Below are positions 43,775-52,472 of a stretch of 64,000 nt of DNA, piece by piece (position 1 is the first letter of the stretch; each line of letters starts with the position of its first letter). Source of the stretch: Ardenticatenaceae bacterium (lineage in GTDB: Bacteria > Chloroflexota > Anaerolineae > Promineifilales > Promineifilaceae). The translations under genes and the position numbers were made by a program. Below the pieces are notes generated by a model, which was given only the letters and a program-made list of their open reading frames with translations, was not told where the DNA came from and made no database searches. The stretch spans positions 124,001 to 188,000 of the forward strand of contig JACKBX010000011.1 in the NCBI GenBank assembly GCA_020634375.1, given 5' to 3'.

Positions 43775-45514
43775 ATGTGGACACAAAATTGGCGTGACGA
43801 AATCTGGCAGAATTTGGGGCAGGAGTGGGACGTGCTGGTGGTGGGCGGCGGTATTACCGGCGCGGGGATTTTGCGCGAGGCGGCGCGGGCAGGGCTGCGT
43901 GCGCTGCTCGTGGAGCAGCGCGATTTTGCCTGGGGCACGTCCAGCCGCTCGTCCAAACTGGTGCATGGCGGGCTGCGCTATCTCAAAGAGGGCAAGCTGT
44001 GGCTGACAATGGCCTCGGTGCAGGAGCGCGAAATGCTGCTGGCCGAGGGGCCAGGGCTGATTGACCCGCTGGGTTTTTTGCTGGCAGCGTATGAAAGTGA
44101 CAAAGTGGGCCGCCTGACTTACCGCGCCGGGCTGACGGTGTATGATTTGCTGGCGCTGCAATGGAGCCATCGCTATTACGGTTCGGCCGATTTCAAAATG
44201 CTGGCGCCGCACCTCAGCGAGAAGGGGTTGAAGGGCGGCTTCCGCTATGGCGACGCGCAAACGGATGATGCGCGGCTGGTACTGCGCGTGATTCAGGAGG
44301 CGGTGGCTGATGGCGGCGTGGCCTTGAACTATGTGCGGGCGGAACAACTTTTGCGGGATGAGAACGGCCGTGTGTATGGCCTCACCCTGCACGACACGGA
44401 AACAGATCGGCGGGCAGATGTGTTCGCCAAAGTGGTGATTAACGCCACCGGGGCGTGGGCCGACCGGCTACGGGAACAAGTGGGCGGCGAGAAACGGATA
44501 CGGCCGTTGCGCGGCAGTCACCTCATTTTCCCGGCGTGGCGCTTCCCGGTGGCGCAGGCGGTCAGCTTTTTGCACCCCATTGATCAGCGCCCGGTGATGA
44601 TTTTCCCCTGGGAGGGCATCACGCTGGTGGGCACGACGGATGTGGATTACGCCGGACAATTGAACGAGGAACCGGGCATCTCCGGGGCAGAGGTGGCCTA
44701 TTTGATGGCCGCCATTCAATCGCAGTTTCCGGCGCTGGGGCTGACGCTGGATGACGTGACCTCCACCTTTGCCGGGGTGCGTCCGGTGATTGGCAGCGGC
44801 AAAGAAGACCCGTCGCAGGAATCACGCGACCATGTGGTGTGGACAGAGGAAGGACTGCTCACCGTGACGGGAGGCAAGCTGACCACCTTCCGCCTGATTG
44901 CGCTGGACGCTTTGAAGGCAGCGCGGGAGCAGCTACCGGATTTGCCGGAGGCGGATGAGGATGCGGCCGTGCTCAATCCCATCAATACGACCATGCCCGA
45001 TGGGGTAACGCTGACACAGGTGCAGTGGCAGCGACTGTTGGGCCGTTATGGCGCACAGGCAGCGGCGCTGGCTGCGGCTGCCAGGCCGGGCGAGCTGGCA
45101 GCCATCGAACAAACGCGGACGCTGTGGGCGGAGCTGCGCTGGGCGGCGCGGGCGGAGGGGGTGCGGCATTTGGATGATTTGCTGCTGCGGCGGGTGCGGC
45201 TGGGGCTACTGCTGCCGCGCGGCGGGGCGGCGCTGCTGCCGCGTGTCCGCGAGATTTGTCAGGAGGAGTTGGGCTGGGATGACGGCCGTTGGCAAGCCGA
45301 AGAAACGGCGTATTTGCGGCTGATTGAACGGGCGTACAGTCTGCCGCCGCACGAGACGATCCCGGACTGGCGGCGGATGCTGGCGGATGCGGAAACGGAG
45401 ACGCAGGTTGTGCTGCCGGAAAGAGGGAAGTGGGGATGGGGAACGGCCGTTGCCGGGGCGGTGGCGCTTGTGGTGGGGTATTGGGTTTGGCGGGGAGTAA
45501 GACGTGAAACGTGA
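43775..45514 (+). CDS. glpD: FAD-dependent glycerol-3-phosphate dehydrogenase
   Basis: 579 aa from ATG 43775 after CTGGAGAATCTT. FAD-binding VLVVGGGITGAGILREAARA near 17, SSKLVHGGLRYL, RGSHLIFPAW, GTTDVDYAG, FAGVRPVI and TGGKLTTFRLIA are all GlpD/GlpA signatures. It oxidises sn-glycerol-3-phosphate to DHAP with quinone as acceptor. Unusually, the C-terminus adds a transmembrane helix (TAVAGAVALVVGYWVWRGV), which would tether it to the membrane. In this operon it supplies or drains DHAP, the backbone for the neighbouring ether-lipid-type enzyme. Confidence 0.93.
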   Translation: MWTQNWRDEIWQNLGQEWDVLVVGGGITGAGILREAARAGLRALLVEQRDFAWGTSSRSSKLVHGGLRYLKEGKLWLTMASVQEREMLLAEGPGLIDPLGFLLAAYESDKVGRLTYRAGLTVYDLLALQWSHRYYGSADFKMLAPHLSEKGLKGGFRYGDAQTDDARLVLRVIQEAVADGGVALNYVRAEQLLRDENGRVYGLTLHDTETDRRADVFAKVVINATGAWADRLREQVGGEKRIRPLRGSHLIFPAWRFPVAQAVSFLHPIDQRPVMIFPWEGITLVGTTDVDYAGQLNEEPGISGAEVAYLMAAIQSQFPALGLTLDDVTSTFAGVRPVIGSGKEDPSQESRDHVVWTEEGLLTVTGGKLTTFRLIALDALKAAREQLPDLPEADEDAAVLNPINTTMPDGVTLTQVQWQRLLGRYGAQAAALAAAARPGELAAIEQTRTLWAELRWAARAEGVRHLDDLLLRRVRLGLLLPRGGAALLPRVREICQEELGWDDGRWQAEETAYLRLIERAYSLPPHETIPDWRRMLADAETETQVVLPERGKWGWGTAVAGAVALVVGYWVWRGVRRET

Positions 45515-45563
45515 TGCGTGAAACGTGAAGGGGTTGGGGTAGAATTGTGGGGAGGAGTGACCG

Positions 45564-47057
45564 ATGAAACAATTTGAATTTGATGTGCTGCTGGTTTTGT
45601 TGTTGATTGTGGGGGTTGTGGGGTGTACGGCCGTTCCCGAACCCACGCCTGTGCCGACGATGGCCGTCGCAACGACGGCCGTTGCTGACACCGAACCTAT
45701 TGTGGTGGAACGGCCGTCAAGTACGCCAACGGTGATGCGGGGGATGGAGGGGGTGGGAACGGCCGTTGCGCCGACAACGACACCTGTTCCTACTTTAACG
45801 CATACTCAAAGCCCATCACCTATGCCTACAAACACTCCCACACCCGCTGCCACACCAACGTTAATTTGGCAATTTTTACTAGAACTTCAATGGTCAACTG
45901 ACATAAACGTGATAGCGACTCTGGCAGCATCTCATGTTTATTGGGCACCTACCAAAAACCAGTTCGTTACAGACAATTGCATTGGCCCACTTGGGTATAC
46001 AACGGCCGTCTTGATTAATCAAGTGAATGCTCCCGCATTTTCACCGAGGGACATCACGCCACAGAATATTCCAATCAGCAATATTTGTATCACTGATTTC
46101 GGACTGAATTGGTCACCTGAGGGGGAACACATAATTTTTGCGGGTGGTAAGTCTGAGCTACTTCTTCATAGCGACTTGTGGATAATGGATCCAGAAGGAA
46201 ATGATGTTCATCAGTTTGACTCAGAAATTACAAGAATGGTATGGCTACCAACCTTCATTGACTGGATAGATGAAAAAACCTTGTTCTTTTCCAACTACAA
46301 CGGTGGTGGTGTCGATGTTGGGAGGATATTCGATATTGACACAGAAGCTTCAATGACATTGGATGAAATTGGAGGTTTTTTCAATCAGACAAGCCAACAT
46401 TACGTTGCTGTAAATCGATTCGTGCCAATGGGTGGTTCTGGTTTGTATTCAAATGTTGCAGGTGTTTTACCATTACCGGACTCAAGCCAAATTCCTCAAA
46501 ATGCAGTTCATGTTGACTCCACTAACCTTTATGTACTTACTTATGAATTCGGTTCCAGGTTTGAGGATTGGCTTGTTGATACAGATAATATGTTGGTGAC
46601 TACCTGGGATTGGAAACAAATCGTTGATGGTACATTAGCACCATCAACCAATCTCCAGCTTTGGGAAGTTGATACAGGCAGATTGGTATTACTAATCCCC
46701 GGAGCAACACAAGGTCGTTTCTCCCCTGACGGACATTACCTGGCTTACACGACAGTCGACAATACTGGATCCGAAGATTTGCATATTTTGGATCGAAGAA
46801 CCGGAAATATTATTTTTTCTGACTCAAATGTAAATGGGATCCCTGTATGGTCGCCAGAAAGCACTTACTTCGTTTATACCCAGGTCGAAGAGGGGCTTGT
46901 GATGGCTGAAGTGGGCAACGGCCGTTCCACACTCCTCGCGCTCAATGGCGGCAGCAGGCTCTTCAATCCACAGTGGTCGTATGACGGGGCGTATTTGAGT
47001 GTGGGGATTCGGCGGGAGGATGGTGGGGTGGAAACGGCCGTGCTCCAAATTCCCTAA
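45564..47057 (+). CDS. lipoprotein with C-terminal beta-propeller (PD40-like) repeats
   Basis: 497 aa. Signal peptide with lipobox VVGC (Cys ~21), then a low-complexity Thr/Pro/Val linker of about 75 residues containing several TAV codons from ACGGCCGT sites. The body has WD40/TolB-type blades (FSPDGHYLAYTTVDNTG, PVWSPESTYFVYTQ, PQWSYDGAYLSVGIRR). Probably a surface-exposed sensor or binding protein. Its head and tail are duplicated around the next gene. The start ATG follows GGAGGAGTGACCG. Confidence 0.82.
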   Translation: MKQFEFDVLLVLLLIVGVVGCTAVPEPTPVPTMAVATTAVADTEPIVVERPSSTPTVMRGMEGVGTAVAPTTTPVPTLTHTQSPSPMPTNTPTPAATPTLIWQFLLELQWSTDINVIATLAASHVYWAPTKNQFVTDNCIGPLGYTTAVLINQVNAPAFSPRDITPQNIPISNICITDFGLNWSPEGEHIIFAGGKSELLLHSDLWIMDPEGNDVHQFDSEITRMVWLPTFIDWIDEKTLFFSNYNGGGVDVGRIFDIDTEASMTLDEIGGFFNQTSQHYVAVNRFVPMGGSGLYSNVAGVLPLPDSSQIPQNAVHVDSTNLYVLTYEFGSRFEDWLVDTDNMLVTTWDWKQIVDGTLAPSTNLQLWEVDTGRLVLLIPGATQGRFSPDGHYLAYTTVDNTGSEDLHILDRRTGNIIFSDSNVNGIPVWSPESTYFVYTQVEEGLVMAEVGNGRSTLLALNGGSRLFNPQWSYDGAYLSVGIRREDGGVETAVLQIP

Positions 47058-47116
47058 TTATCCAAGAGTAAAAAGTCATAAAATGTACCAAACCACAATT
47101 AATGGGGGAAACAACA

Positions 47117-48379
47117 ATGAGACGAACTTACTTACCACTGCTTATTTTGCTATTGATTGGGAGAGCCTGTACGGCCGTTCCCGACCCCACATTTATGCCG
47201 ACAACGGCCGTTGCTGACACCGAACCTATTGTGGTGGAACGGCCGTCAAGTACGCCAACGGTGACGCGGGGGATGGAGGGAGTGGGAACGGCCGTTGCGC
47301 CAACAATCACATCCACCCATGTTCCCACTTATACACCAAGACCTACTCAAACCGCCTCACCTACCCTTATACCCGCTTCCCCACCAAAGTTTCAAGAAGT
47401 CGAAGTTCCATCAATTCCTCACGATTCATTTTGGTCTGAATTAGAGGAGACTGGATATGAAGTTTTGGAAAGTACGGCCGTCATTGGACCCAAGGATTAC
47501 GTTTATGCCGCATACTTACTGCGCGATCCTGCATTTTTTGATCCTGGAATGGGAATAACAGGGCCAGAAGCTTGCCGACTTGCCATCTATCGTTTTACTC
47601 AAAGTAATGGTGAATTTCTTCGCACATTTGGCGCACCTGGCACGGTATCTCTTTGTCATTTTAATTGGGTAGAAGAAGGGGAGTGGTGGTCGCCAGGGTC
47701 AGATGATCCAAATAGGGTTATAAAAAATCGTGCCACACTTGGAGTAAGCGGTAATTGGAGTGATATAAATCAAAATGATTTGCCAGAGGTGGGTATTTAT
47801 TACAATTATTGTTTCAATGCCTGTTTAGATTATGGCATACCAGATACACGCTTTTATGAAATTCAATCAACAAGTCAAGTGGTGGAAATTACTGCTAACT
47901 TACCCGGCGTTATTTTGCCCTGGGAATTGTTAACTTTTCCTATTCTCGATCATATTCCTGCATTTGAGGTGAGAACGCCTAACAAATGGGATCGCTTGGA
48001 AAGCCCGTGGATATTTACTTGGGATGGTAACCAATTTGTTGATCGCACTGCAAACTATCAACGTGAATACCTTTCAATGGCAGAAGAAACCGCTTCCAGA
48101 ATAAGAGAGACTTTCACAGAAAGCGAACACCCTAAATGGCACTTACGGTCAATTTACACTATCCTGTTTAACCTTGAAAAAGCAGGGCTTCGGGAGGAAG
48201 GATTTAACCTATTCCTGGAATTAACAGACCCGCAAAATTGGTCTATTGCCGATGCAACAGATATCCAACTACTCTATTGGATCCGAGAACAGGTGGAAGC
48301 AGATTACGCAAGCGGTTCGCCCTTTGGATACTATCTATACAATTGCAGTATTGACCCATCTGGAATTTACTGCCCCTAA
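47117..48379 (+). CDS. hypothetical lipoprotein with a duplicated N-terminal segment
   Basis: 420 aa from ATG 47117 after GGGGGA; ATG 47102 is the alternative. Signal sequence TYLPLLILLLIGRACTAV with a weak lipobox. Residues ~12-60 (ADTEPIVVERPSSTPTV, RGMEGVGTAVAP) are near-identical at DNA level to the previous gene. The remaining ~360 residues are unrelated to it and match no family I recognise; the segment ESEHPKWHLRSIYTILFNLE looks helical. Base composition of this body is AT-richer than its flanks, suggesting foreign origin. Confidence 0.72.
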   Translation: MRRTYLPLLILLLIGRACTAVPDPTFMPTTAVADTEPIVVERPSSTPTVTRGMEGVGTAVAPTITSTHVPTYTPRPTQTASPTLIPASPPKFQEVEVPSIPHDSFWSELEETGYEVLESTAVIGPKDYVYAAYLLRDPAFFDPGMGITGPEACRLAIYRFTQSNGEFLRTFGAPGTVSLCHFNWVEEGEWWSPGSDDPNRVIKNRATLGVSGNWSDINQNDLPEVGIYYNYCFNACLDYGIPDTRFYEIQSTSQVVEITANLPGVILPWELLTFPILDHIPAFEVRTPNKWDRLESPWIFTWDGNQFVDRTANYQREYLSMAEETASRIRETFTESEHPKWHLRSIYTILFNLEKAGLREEGFNLFLELTDPQNWSIADATDIQLLYWIREQVEADYASGSPFGYYLYNCSIDPSGIYCP

Positions 48380-48390
48380 TCGTCCACCCC

Positions 48391-48519
48391 CTCGCGCTCA
48401 ATGGCGGCAACCGACTCATCAACCCGAAGTGGTCGTATGACGGCGCGTATTTGAGTGTGGGGATTCGGCGGGAGGATGGTGGGGTGGAAACGGCCGTGCT
48501 CCAAATCTCGACAAGGTAA
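48391..48519 (+). pseudogene. 3'-end fragment of the propeller lipoprotein gene
   Basis: The frame reads LALNGGNRLINPKWSYDGAY then LSVGIRREDGGVETAVLQI, nearly identical to the last 40 codons of the gene ending at 47057. It has no start and follows a different gene, so it is a leftover tail of a former tandem copy whose middle was replaced. Confidence 0.8.
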
Positions 48520-48525
48520 AGCAAT

Positions 48526-48555
48526 GATGGGGTGACAAAATAATGTCACCCCATC
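48526..48555. terminator. hairpin between convergent genes
   Basis: GATGGGGTGACA (48526-48537), AAATAA loop, TGTCACCCCATC (48544-48555). Perfect 12-bp stem shared by convergent transcripts. Confidence 0.75.
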
Positions 48556-48568
48556 ACCTCATTATCTT

Positions 48569-49756
48569 TTACGGATTCCAGCCTGCAAGCTGCGCCATCA
48601 GCACCCAAAACGCCTTGGCCACACGAATCTTGCCTACAGAGACATTGCCTAAATGCCCGCCGTCCACCTCTGTGGTGTAATGCGGGCAAATCGCCGGGGT
48701 ATCCAGCCCGTCATTCGGGTAATTCTCGGATGTGTTGCCGTTGTCATAGGACACGCCATCGCGGTTGTCGTAGCAGGGGTTGCCAAAGGGATCGTAAGCA
48801 AGAATGTCGGCCACATCGAATAGGGGCTTGCCGTTGGTCAGCGCATACTGCCGCATTTGCTCGTTGAATGTCTCGGAAACGGCCGTGCCAATCCCCCGCG
48901 ATAAACTCGTTGTCCAATAGATGAATGTCTTATCTGCGTACTGTGCTTCAAACGCTTCCAAATCATAGACATCCAATAAGTTCGCATTATTTGAAAAGAA
49001 TCCACCCGGCACATCAGCAATGGTCGAGGTGTTATCTACAGACAGGTAACTAAATTGAAAAGAGAGAACCTGGTATTGCGTCATCATGGGAGTGACCACT
49101 TCCATGAAGCACCCGACCTTGTCATACCACTCGCTGCAAACTGTGTCTGGCCAAAATTGAAAGTCCCAATTGTCGCGGTTATACCCACCGGGGTGGAACC
49201 AATCCACCTCGCTTGGCGGAGAGGAATAAGTTGGGTCCACGTGAATGTAACGTTTGCACGAACTGGGCGCGTCTTCGTCAGATTCATAGCCCAGGCAAGT
49301 AAGCCCATCATTGATATTTCCGCCCACAGAGCGATCCATAAAAAACATCTGTGTGTTGGTGGCAGCCTGCAAATATTCTTCCGGTATCTGTTCAAACAAG
49401 GCCACTGATGTATGGTCTACGACAATGCTGCCTGCCAGGCGGGTAGCCGTTGGGGATGGTGTAGGCGTAGGTGTATTTGTAGGGACAACAGGTGTATGAG
49501 TCGGTGTAGAGGTAGGCGTGGGTGTATTTGTAGGAACAACAGGTGTATGAGTCGGTGTAGAGGTAGGCGTCATGGTGGCGGTAGGCATAGCTGGAGGAGC
49601 AATAACGAGAGGTAAGTAGTTCGCACCATTGGTAACAGTTTGCGGGGAACGGGCCGCACGAGCAAACAAGAGATGGTTGGCTGTCAAACTGGATAAGACC
49701 ATGAACAATGCAGCAAGTACCAAACCTAGCATGATCACGCTGATTTTTTTATGCAT
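48569..49756 (-). CDS. secreted SGNH/GDSL-like hydrolase, copy A
   Basis: 395 aa. N-terminal signal anchor (IMLGLVLAALFMVLSSL), then a Pro/Thr linker with repeated THTPVVPTNTPTPTSTP units (~60-105), then the domain. FMDRSVGGNINDGL resembles the HxSVGxNI block of SGNH-like hydrolases with the Ser nucleophile, and VDGGHLGNVSVGKIRVA carries an H near the C-terminus, as in the D..H pair. The HxS histidine is replaced by Asp-Arg. It is therefore probably a secreted esterase-like protein; activity is uncertain. An almost identical copy B lies at 49965-51035. Confidence 0.8.
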   Translation of the reverse strand: MHKKISVIMLGLVLAALFMVLSSLTANHLLFARAARSPQTVTNGANYLPLVIAPPAMPTATMTPTSTPTHTPVVPTNTPTPTSTPTHTPVVPTNTPTPTPSPTATRLAGSIVVDHTSVALFEQIPEEYLQAATNTQMFFMDRSVGGNINDGLTCLGYESDEDAPSSCKRYIHVDPTYSSPPSEVDWFHPGGYNRDNWDFQFWPDTVCSEWYDKVGCFMEVVTPMMTQYQVLSFQFSYLSVDNTSTIADVPGGFFSNNANLLDVYDLEAFEAQYADKTFIYWTTSLSRGIGTAVSETFNEQMRQYALTNGKPLFDVADILAYDPFGNPCYDNRDGVSYDNGNTSENYPNDGLDTPAICPHYTTEVDGGHLGNVSVGKIRVAKAFWVLMAQLAGWNP

Positions 49757-49810
49757 TTTTGATTACACCTCAGAAAATTTGTTATTGAATTGCGAATCGG
49801 AATGTGCCAA

Positions 49811-49865
49811 ACGGCCGTTACCCACACTGTGGCGCTTGCGGTTGGATATTGGGTTTAGCGAGGAG
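49811..49865. pseudogene. degenerate fragment matching the 3' end of glpD
   Basis: About 44 of 55 bases match glpD 45443-45497, including GTGGCGCTTG and TATTGGGTTT. The frame now meets TAG. It lies between the two SGNH copies. Confidence 0.55.
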
Positions 49866-49932
49866 GCACATAGGACATAACAGTAGAATAGAAACGGCCG
49901 TGCTCCTCACCCCATGATTTTAAGTAGCAATG

Positions 49933-49954
49933 GGGTGGCAGTGTACCGCCACCC
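49933..49954 (-). terminator. hairpin after SGNH copy B
   Basis: GGGTGGC (49933-49939) pairs with GCCACCC (49948-49954). No T-run, so termination is uncertain. Confidence 0.4.
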
Positions 49955-49964
49955 ACACACCCTT

Positions 49965-51035
49965 CTACGGAACCCAGCCTGCAAGCTGTGCCATCAGCAC
50001 CCAAAACGCCTTGGCCACACGAATCTTGCCTACAGAGACATTGCCCAAATGCCCGCCGTCTACCTCTGTGGTGTAATGCGGGCAAATCGCTGGAATATTT
50101 AGCCCATCATCGGGGTAATTCTCGGATGTGTTGCCGTTGTCATACAACACGCCATCGCGGTTGTCGTAGCAGGGGTTGCCAAAGGGATCGTAAGCAAGAA
50201 TGTCGGCCACATCGAATAGGGGCTTGCCGTTGGTCAGCGCATACTGCCGCATTTGCTCGTTGAATGTCTCGGAAACGGCCGTGCCAATCCCCCGCGATAA
50301 ACTCGTTGTCCAATAGATGAATGTCTTATCTGCGTACTGTGCTTCAAACGCTTCCAAATCATAGACATCCAATAAGTTCGCATTATTTGAAAAGAATCCA
50401 CCCGGCACATCAGCAATGGTCGAGGTGTTATCTACAGACAGGTAACTAAATTGAAAAGAGAGAACCTGGTATTGCGTCATCATGGGAGTGACCACTTCCA
50501 TGAAGCACCCGACCTTGTCATACCACTCGCTGCAAACTGTGTCTGGCCAAAATTGAAAGTCCCAATTGTCGCGGTTATACCCACCGGGGTGGAACCAATC
50601 CACCTCGCTTGGCGGAGAGGAATAAGTTGGGTCCACGTGAATGTAACGTTTGCACGAACTGGGCGCGAGTTCGTCAGATTCATAGCCCAGGCAAGTAAGC
50701 CCATCATTGATATTCCCGCCTACAGAGCGATCCATAAAAAACATCTGTGTGTTGGCAGCAGCCTGCAAATATTCTTCCGGTATCTGTTCAAACAAGGCCA
50801 CTGATGTATGGTCTACGACAATGCTGCCTGCCGGGCGGGTCGGTGTCGGGGATGGTGTGGGAGTAGCCGGAGGAGCCATAACAATAGGTAAGTAGTTCGC
50901 GCTGTCATCGGTAATAGCTTGTGGGGAACGGGCCGCACGAGCAAACAAGAGATGATTAGCTGTCAAACTGGATAAGACTATGAACAATGCAGCAAGGACC
51001 AGACCTAGCATGATCACACTGATTTTTTTATGCAT
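49965..51035 (-). CDS. secreted SGNH/GDSL-like hydrolase, copy B
   Basis: 356 aa, nearly identical to copy A over the signal sequence and the whole catalytic part; the differences are few and often silent. The main change is the linker: copy B has only PATPTPSPTPTRPAG where copy A has two extra THTPVVPTNTPTPT units. About 65 bp of upstream DNA is also duplicated (49757-49830 and 51036-51100), so promoter and gene were copied together. Both copies keep the SVGGNI and HLGNVSVG blocks, which suggests both are still functional. Confidence 0.8.
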   Translation of the reverse strand: MHKKISVIMLGLVLAALFIVLSSLTANHLLFARAARSPQAITDDSANYLPIVMAPPATPTPSPTPTRPAGSIVVDHTSVALFEQIPEEYLQAAANTQMFFMDRSVGGNINDGLTCLGYESDELAPSSCKRYIHVDPTYSSPPSEVDWFHPGGYNRDNWDFQFWPDTVCSEWYDKVGCFMEVVTPMMTQYQVLSFQFSYLSVDNTSTIADVPGGFFSNNANLLDVYDLEAFEAQYADKTFIYWTTSLSRGIGTAVSETFNEQMRQYALTNGKPLFDVADILAYDPFGNPCYDNRDGVLYDNGNTSENYPDDGLNIPAICPHYTTEVDGGHLGNVSVGKIRVAKAFWVLMAQLAGWVP

Positions 51036-51165
51036 TTTTGATTACACCTCAGAAAATTTGTTGTTGAATTGCGAATCGGGGTGCATTGAACGGCCGTTAG
51101 CTTATAAGAGCCTGCGCTAAAAATCAAGTTTTGTCACCCAATTTCCCACAAATACTCTTGGTTGC

Positions 51166-51194
51166 TTCACAAATCTTTTCTTTTCTGTTATACT
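51166..51194 (+). promoter_or_regulatory. promoter of dnaN
   Basis: TTCACA (51166-51171), 17-bp spacer, TATACT (51189-51194), about 85 bases before ATG. No DnaA boxes are seen in the 51036-51278 gap. Confidence 0.6.
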
Positions 51195-51278
51195 ACCCTC
51201 ATCATCACATGCGGGATACTACAACAAAACTTTCAGGGAGTGGTTCCGCTTTCACAAACGATTTCAGGGAGAAGAATA

Positions 51279-52412
51279 ATGAAGGTTTCATGCTTACAAG
51301 AGAATCTCGCCAAAGGGCTGAGCATTGTGAGTCGTGCTGTAAGCACACGCTCCACCCTACCTGTATTGGGAAATGTGCTGTTGGCAACCGATAACGGCCG
51401 TCTCAAACTATCTGCCACCAACCTTGAAATCGTCATCACCTGCTGGATTGGCGCCAAAGTTGAAAGCGAAGGCTCCATCACCATTCCCGCCCGCACCTTC
51501 AACGACCTGGTGAGCACCCTGCCCCAAGACCGCGTGGATTTGGTACTAAATGAAACCACACAAACCCTGCATGTCTCCTGCTTACGCACACAGGCCAACA
51601 TCAAGGGCATTGATGCCCAAGAATTTCCGCTCGTTCCCGAACCAGACAACGAACACCGCATCCGCGTAGAGGCTGACGTATTCAAGCAAATGATCAACCA
51701 GGTAGCCTTTGCCGCCGCACTAGACGATGCCCGTCCCACCCTCACTGGTGTCTCAGCCACTTTTGAAGGCAGCCAAATCACCATGGCCGCTACCGATGGC
51801 TTCCGCCTTTCCTTACGCTCCGCGCATATCCCCAGCCTGGTAGAAGAACCCTTCTCCGCCATCATTCCCGCGCGGGCATTAATGGAGGTGGCTCGTGTCA
51901 CCGCCGACGACGCCGAAGCCGTCTACATCTCCCTACCCAGCGGGCGTAACCAGATTATCTTTGATATGGACAGCGTGCTGCTGGTGTCACAGCTTATTGA
52001 TGGCAATTTCCCAGATTACACACCCATCATCCCCAAGAAACGCAACACACGTACAACTATGAGTACGGCCGATTTTCGCAAAGCATGCAAAACAGCCGAT
52101 ATTTTCGCCCGCGAATCCAGCCATACCGCCCGCGTCTCAATTGAACCCGGCGATGAAATCACCCCATCTTACGCCACCATTGCCGCTACCAGCGCAGAGA
52201 CCGGTGACAATGTGGCCCAAATTGACGCCAATGTCGACGGCGATCCCGTAGAAATTGCCTTCAACGTCAAATACATGACGGATGTGCTTAATGTGATTGA
52301 CACACCTCAAGTGGCTTTAGAAACTACCAGCGCAATGGAACCGGGCGTCATCAAACCCGTAGGTGATAACGATTTTGTGCATATCATTATGCCTATGCAC
52401 TTTGGCCGATAA
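51279..52412 (+). CDS. dnaN: DNA polymerase III beta sliding clamp
   Basis: 377 aa from ATG 51279 after AGGGAGAAG; the open frame extends further upstream without support. Three clamp domains are recognisable: VSCLQENLAKGLSIVSRAVS, TLPVLGNVLLAT; VEADVFKQMINQVAFAAALD, RPTLTGVSATFEG, AATDGFRLSL; and the third with DGNFPDYTPIIP and the C-terminal HIIMPMHF. The clamp tethers polymerase III to DNA. It stands alone here, without dnaA, recF or gyrB, so the origin is elsewhere or this is a second clamp. Confidence 0.95.
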   Translation: MKVSCLQENLAKGLSIVSRAVSTRSTLPVLGNVLLATDNGRLKLSATNLEIVITCWIGAKVESEGSITIPARTFNDLVSTLPQDRVDLVLNETTQTLHVSCLRTQANIKGIDAQEFPLVPEPDNEHRIRVEADVFKQMINQVAFAAALDDARPTLTGVSATFEGSQITMAATDGFRLSLRSAHIPSLVEEPFSAIIPARALMEVARVTADDAEAVYISLPSGRNQIIFDMDSVLLVSQLIDGNFPDYTPIIPKKRNTRTTMSTADFRKACKTADIFARESSHTARVSIEPGDEITPSYATIAATSAETGDNVAQIDANVDGDPVEIAFNVKYMTDVLNVIDTPQVALETTSAMEPGVIKPVGDNDFVHIIMPMHFGR

Positions 52413-52415
52413 GAA

Positions 52416-52468
52416 AGTGTCAGGTGCTTAAGTGTCAAGTGATCTGACACTTAAGCACCTGACACTTG
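52416..52468. repeat. long inverted repeat with internal direct repeats (AAGTGTCA type)
   Basis: Perfect 23-bp arms at 52416-52438 and 52446-52468 with a 7-nt loop; AAGTGTCA occurs at both ends of the arm. It is between the convergent dnaN and ChlD-like genes, so it may also act as terminator. Confidence 0.85.
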
Positions 52469-52472
52469 ACAC

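Noticed and set aside
48383..51100. Insertion sequence as cause of the duplicated genes
   Set aside because: No transposase, terminal inverted repeats or target-site duplication were found.
51036..51278. Replication origin next to dnaN
   Set aside because: No dnaA, no DnaA-box cluster and no AT-rich iterons were seen.
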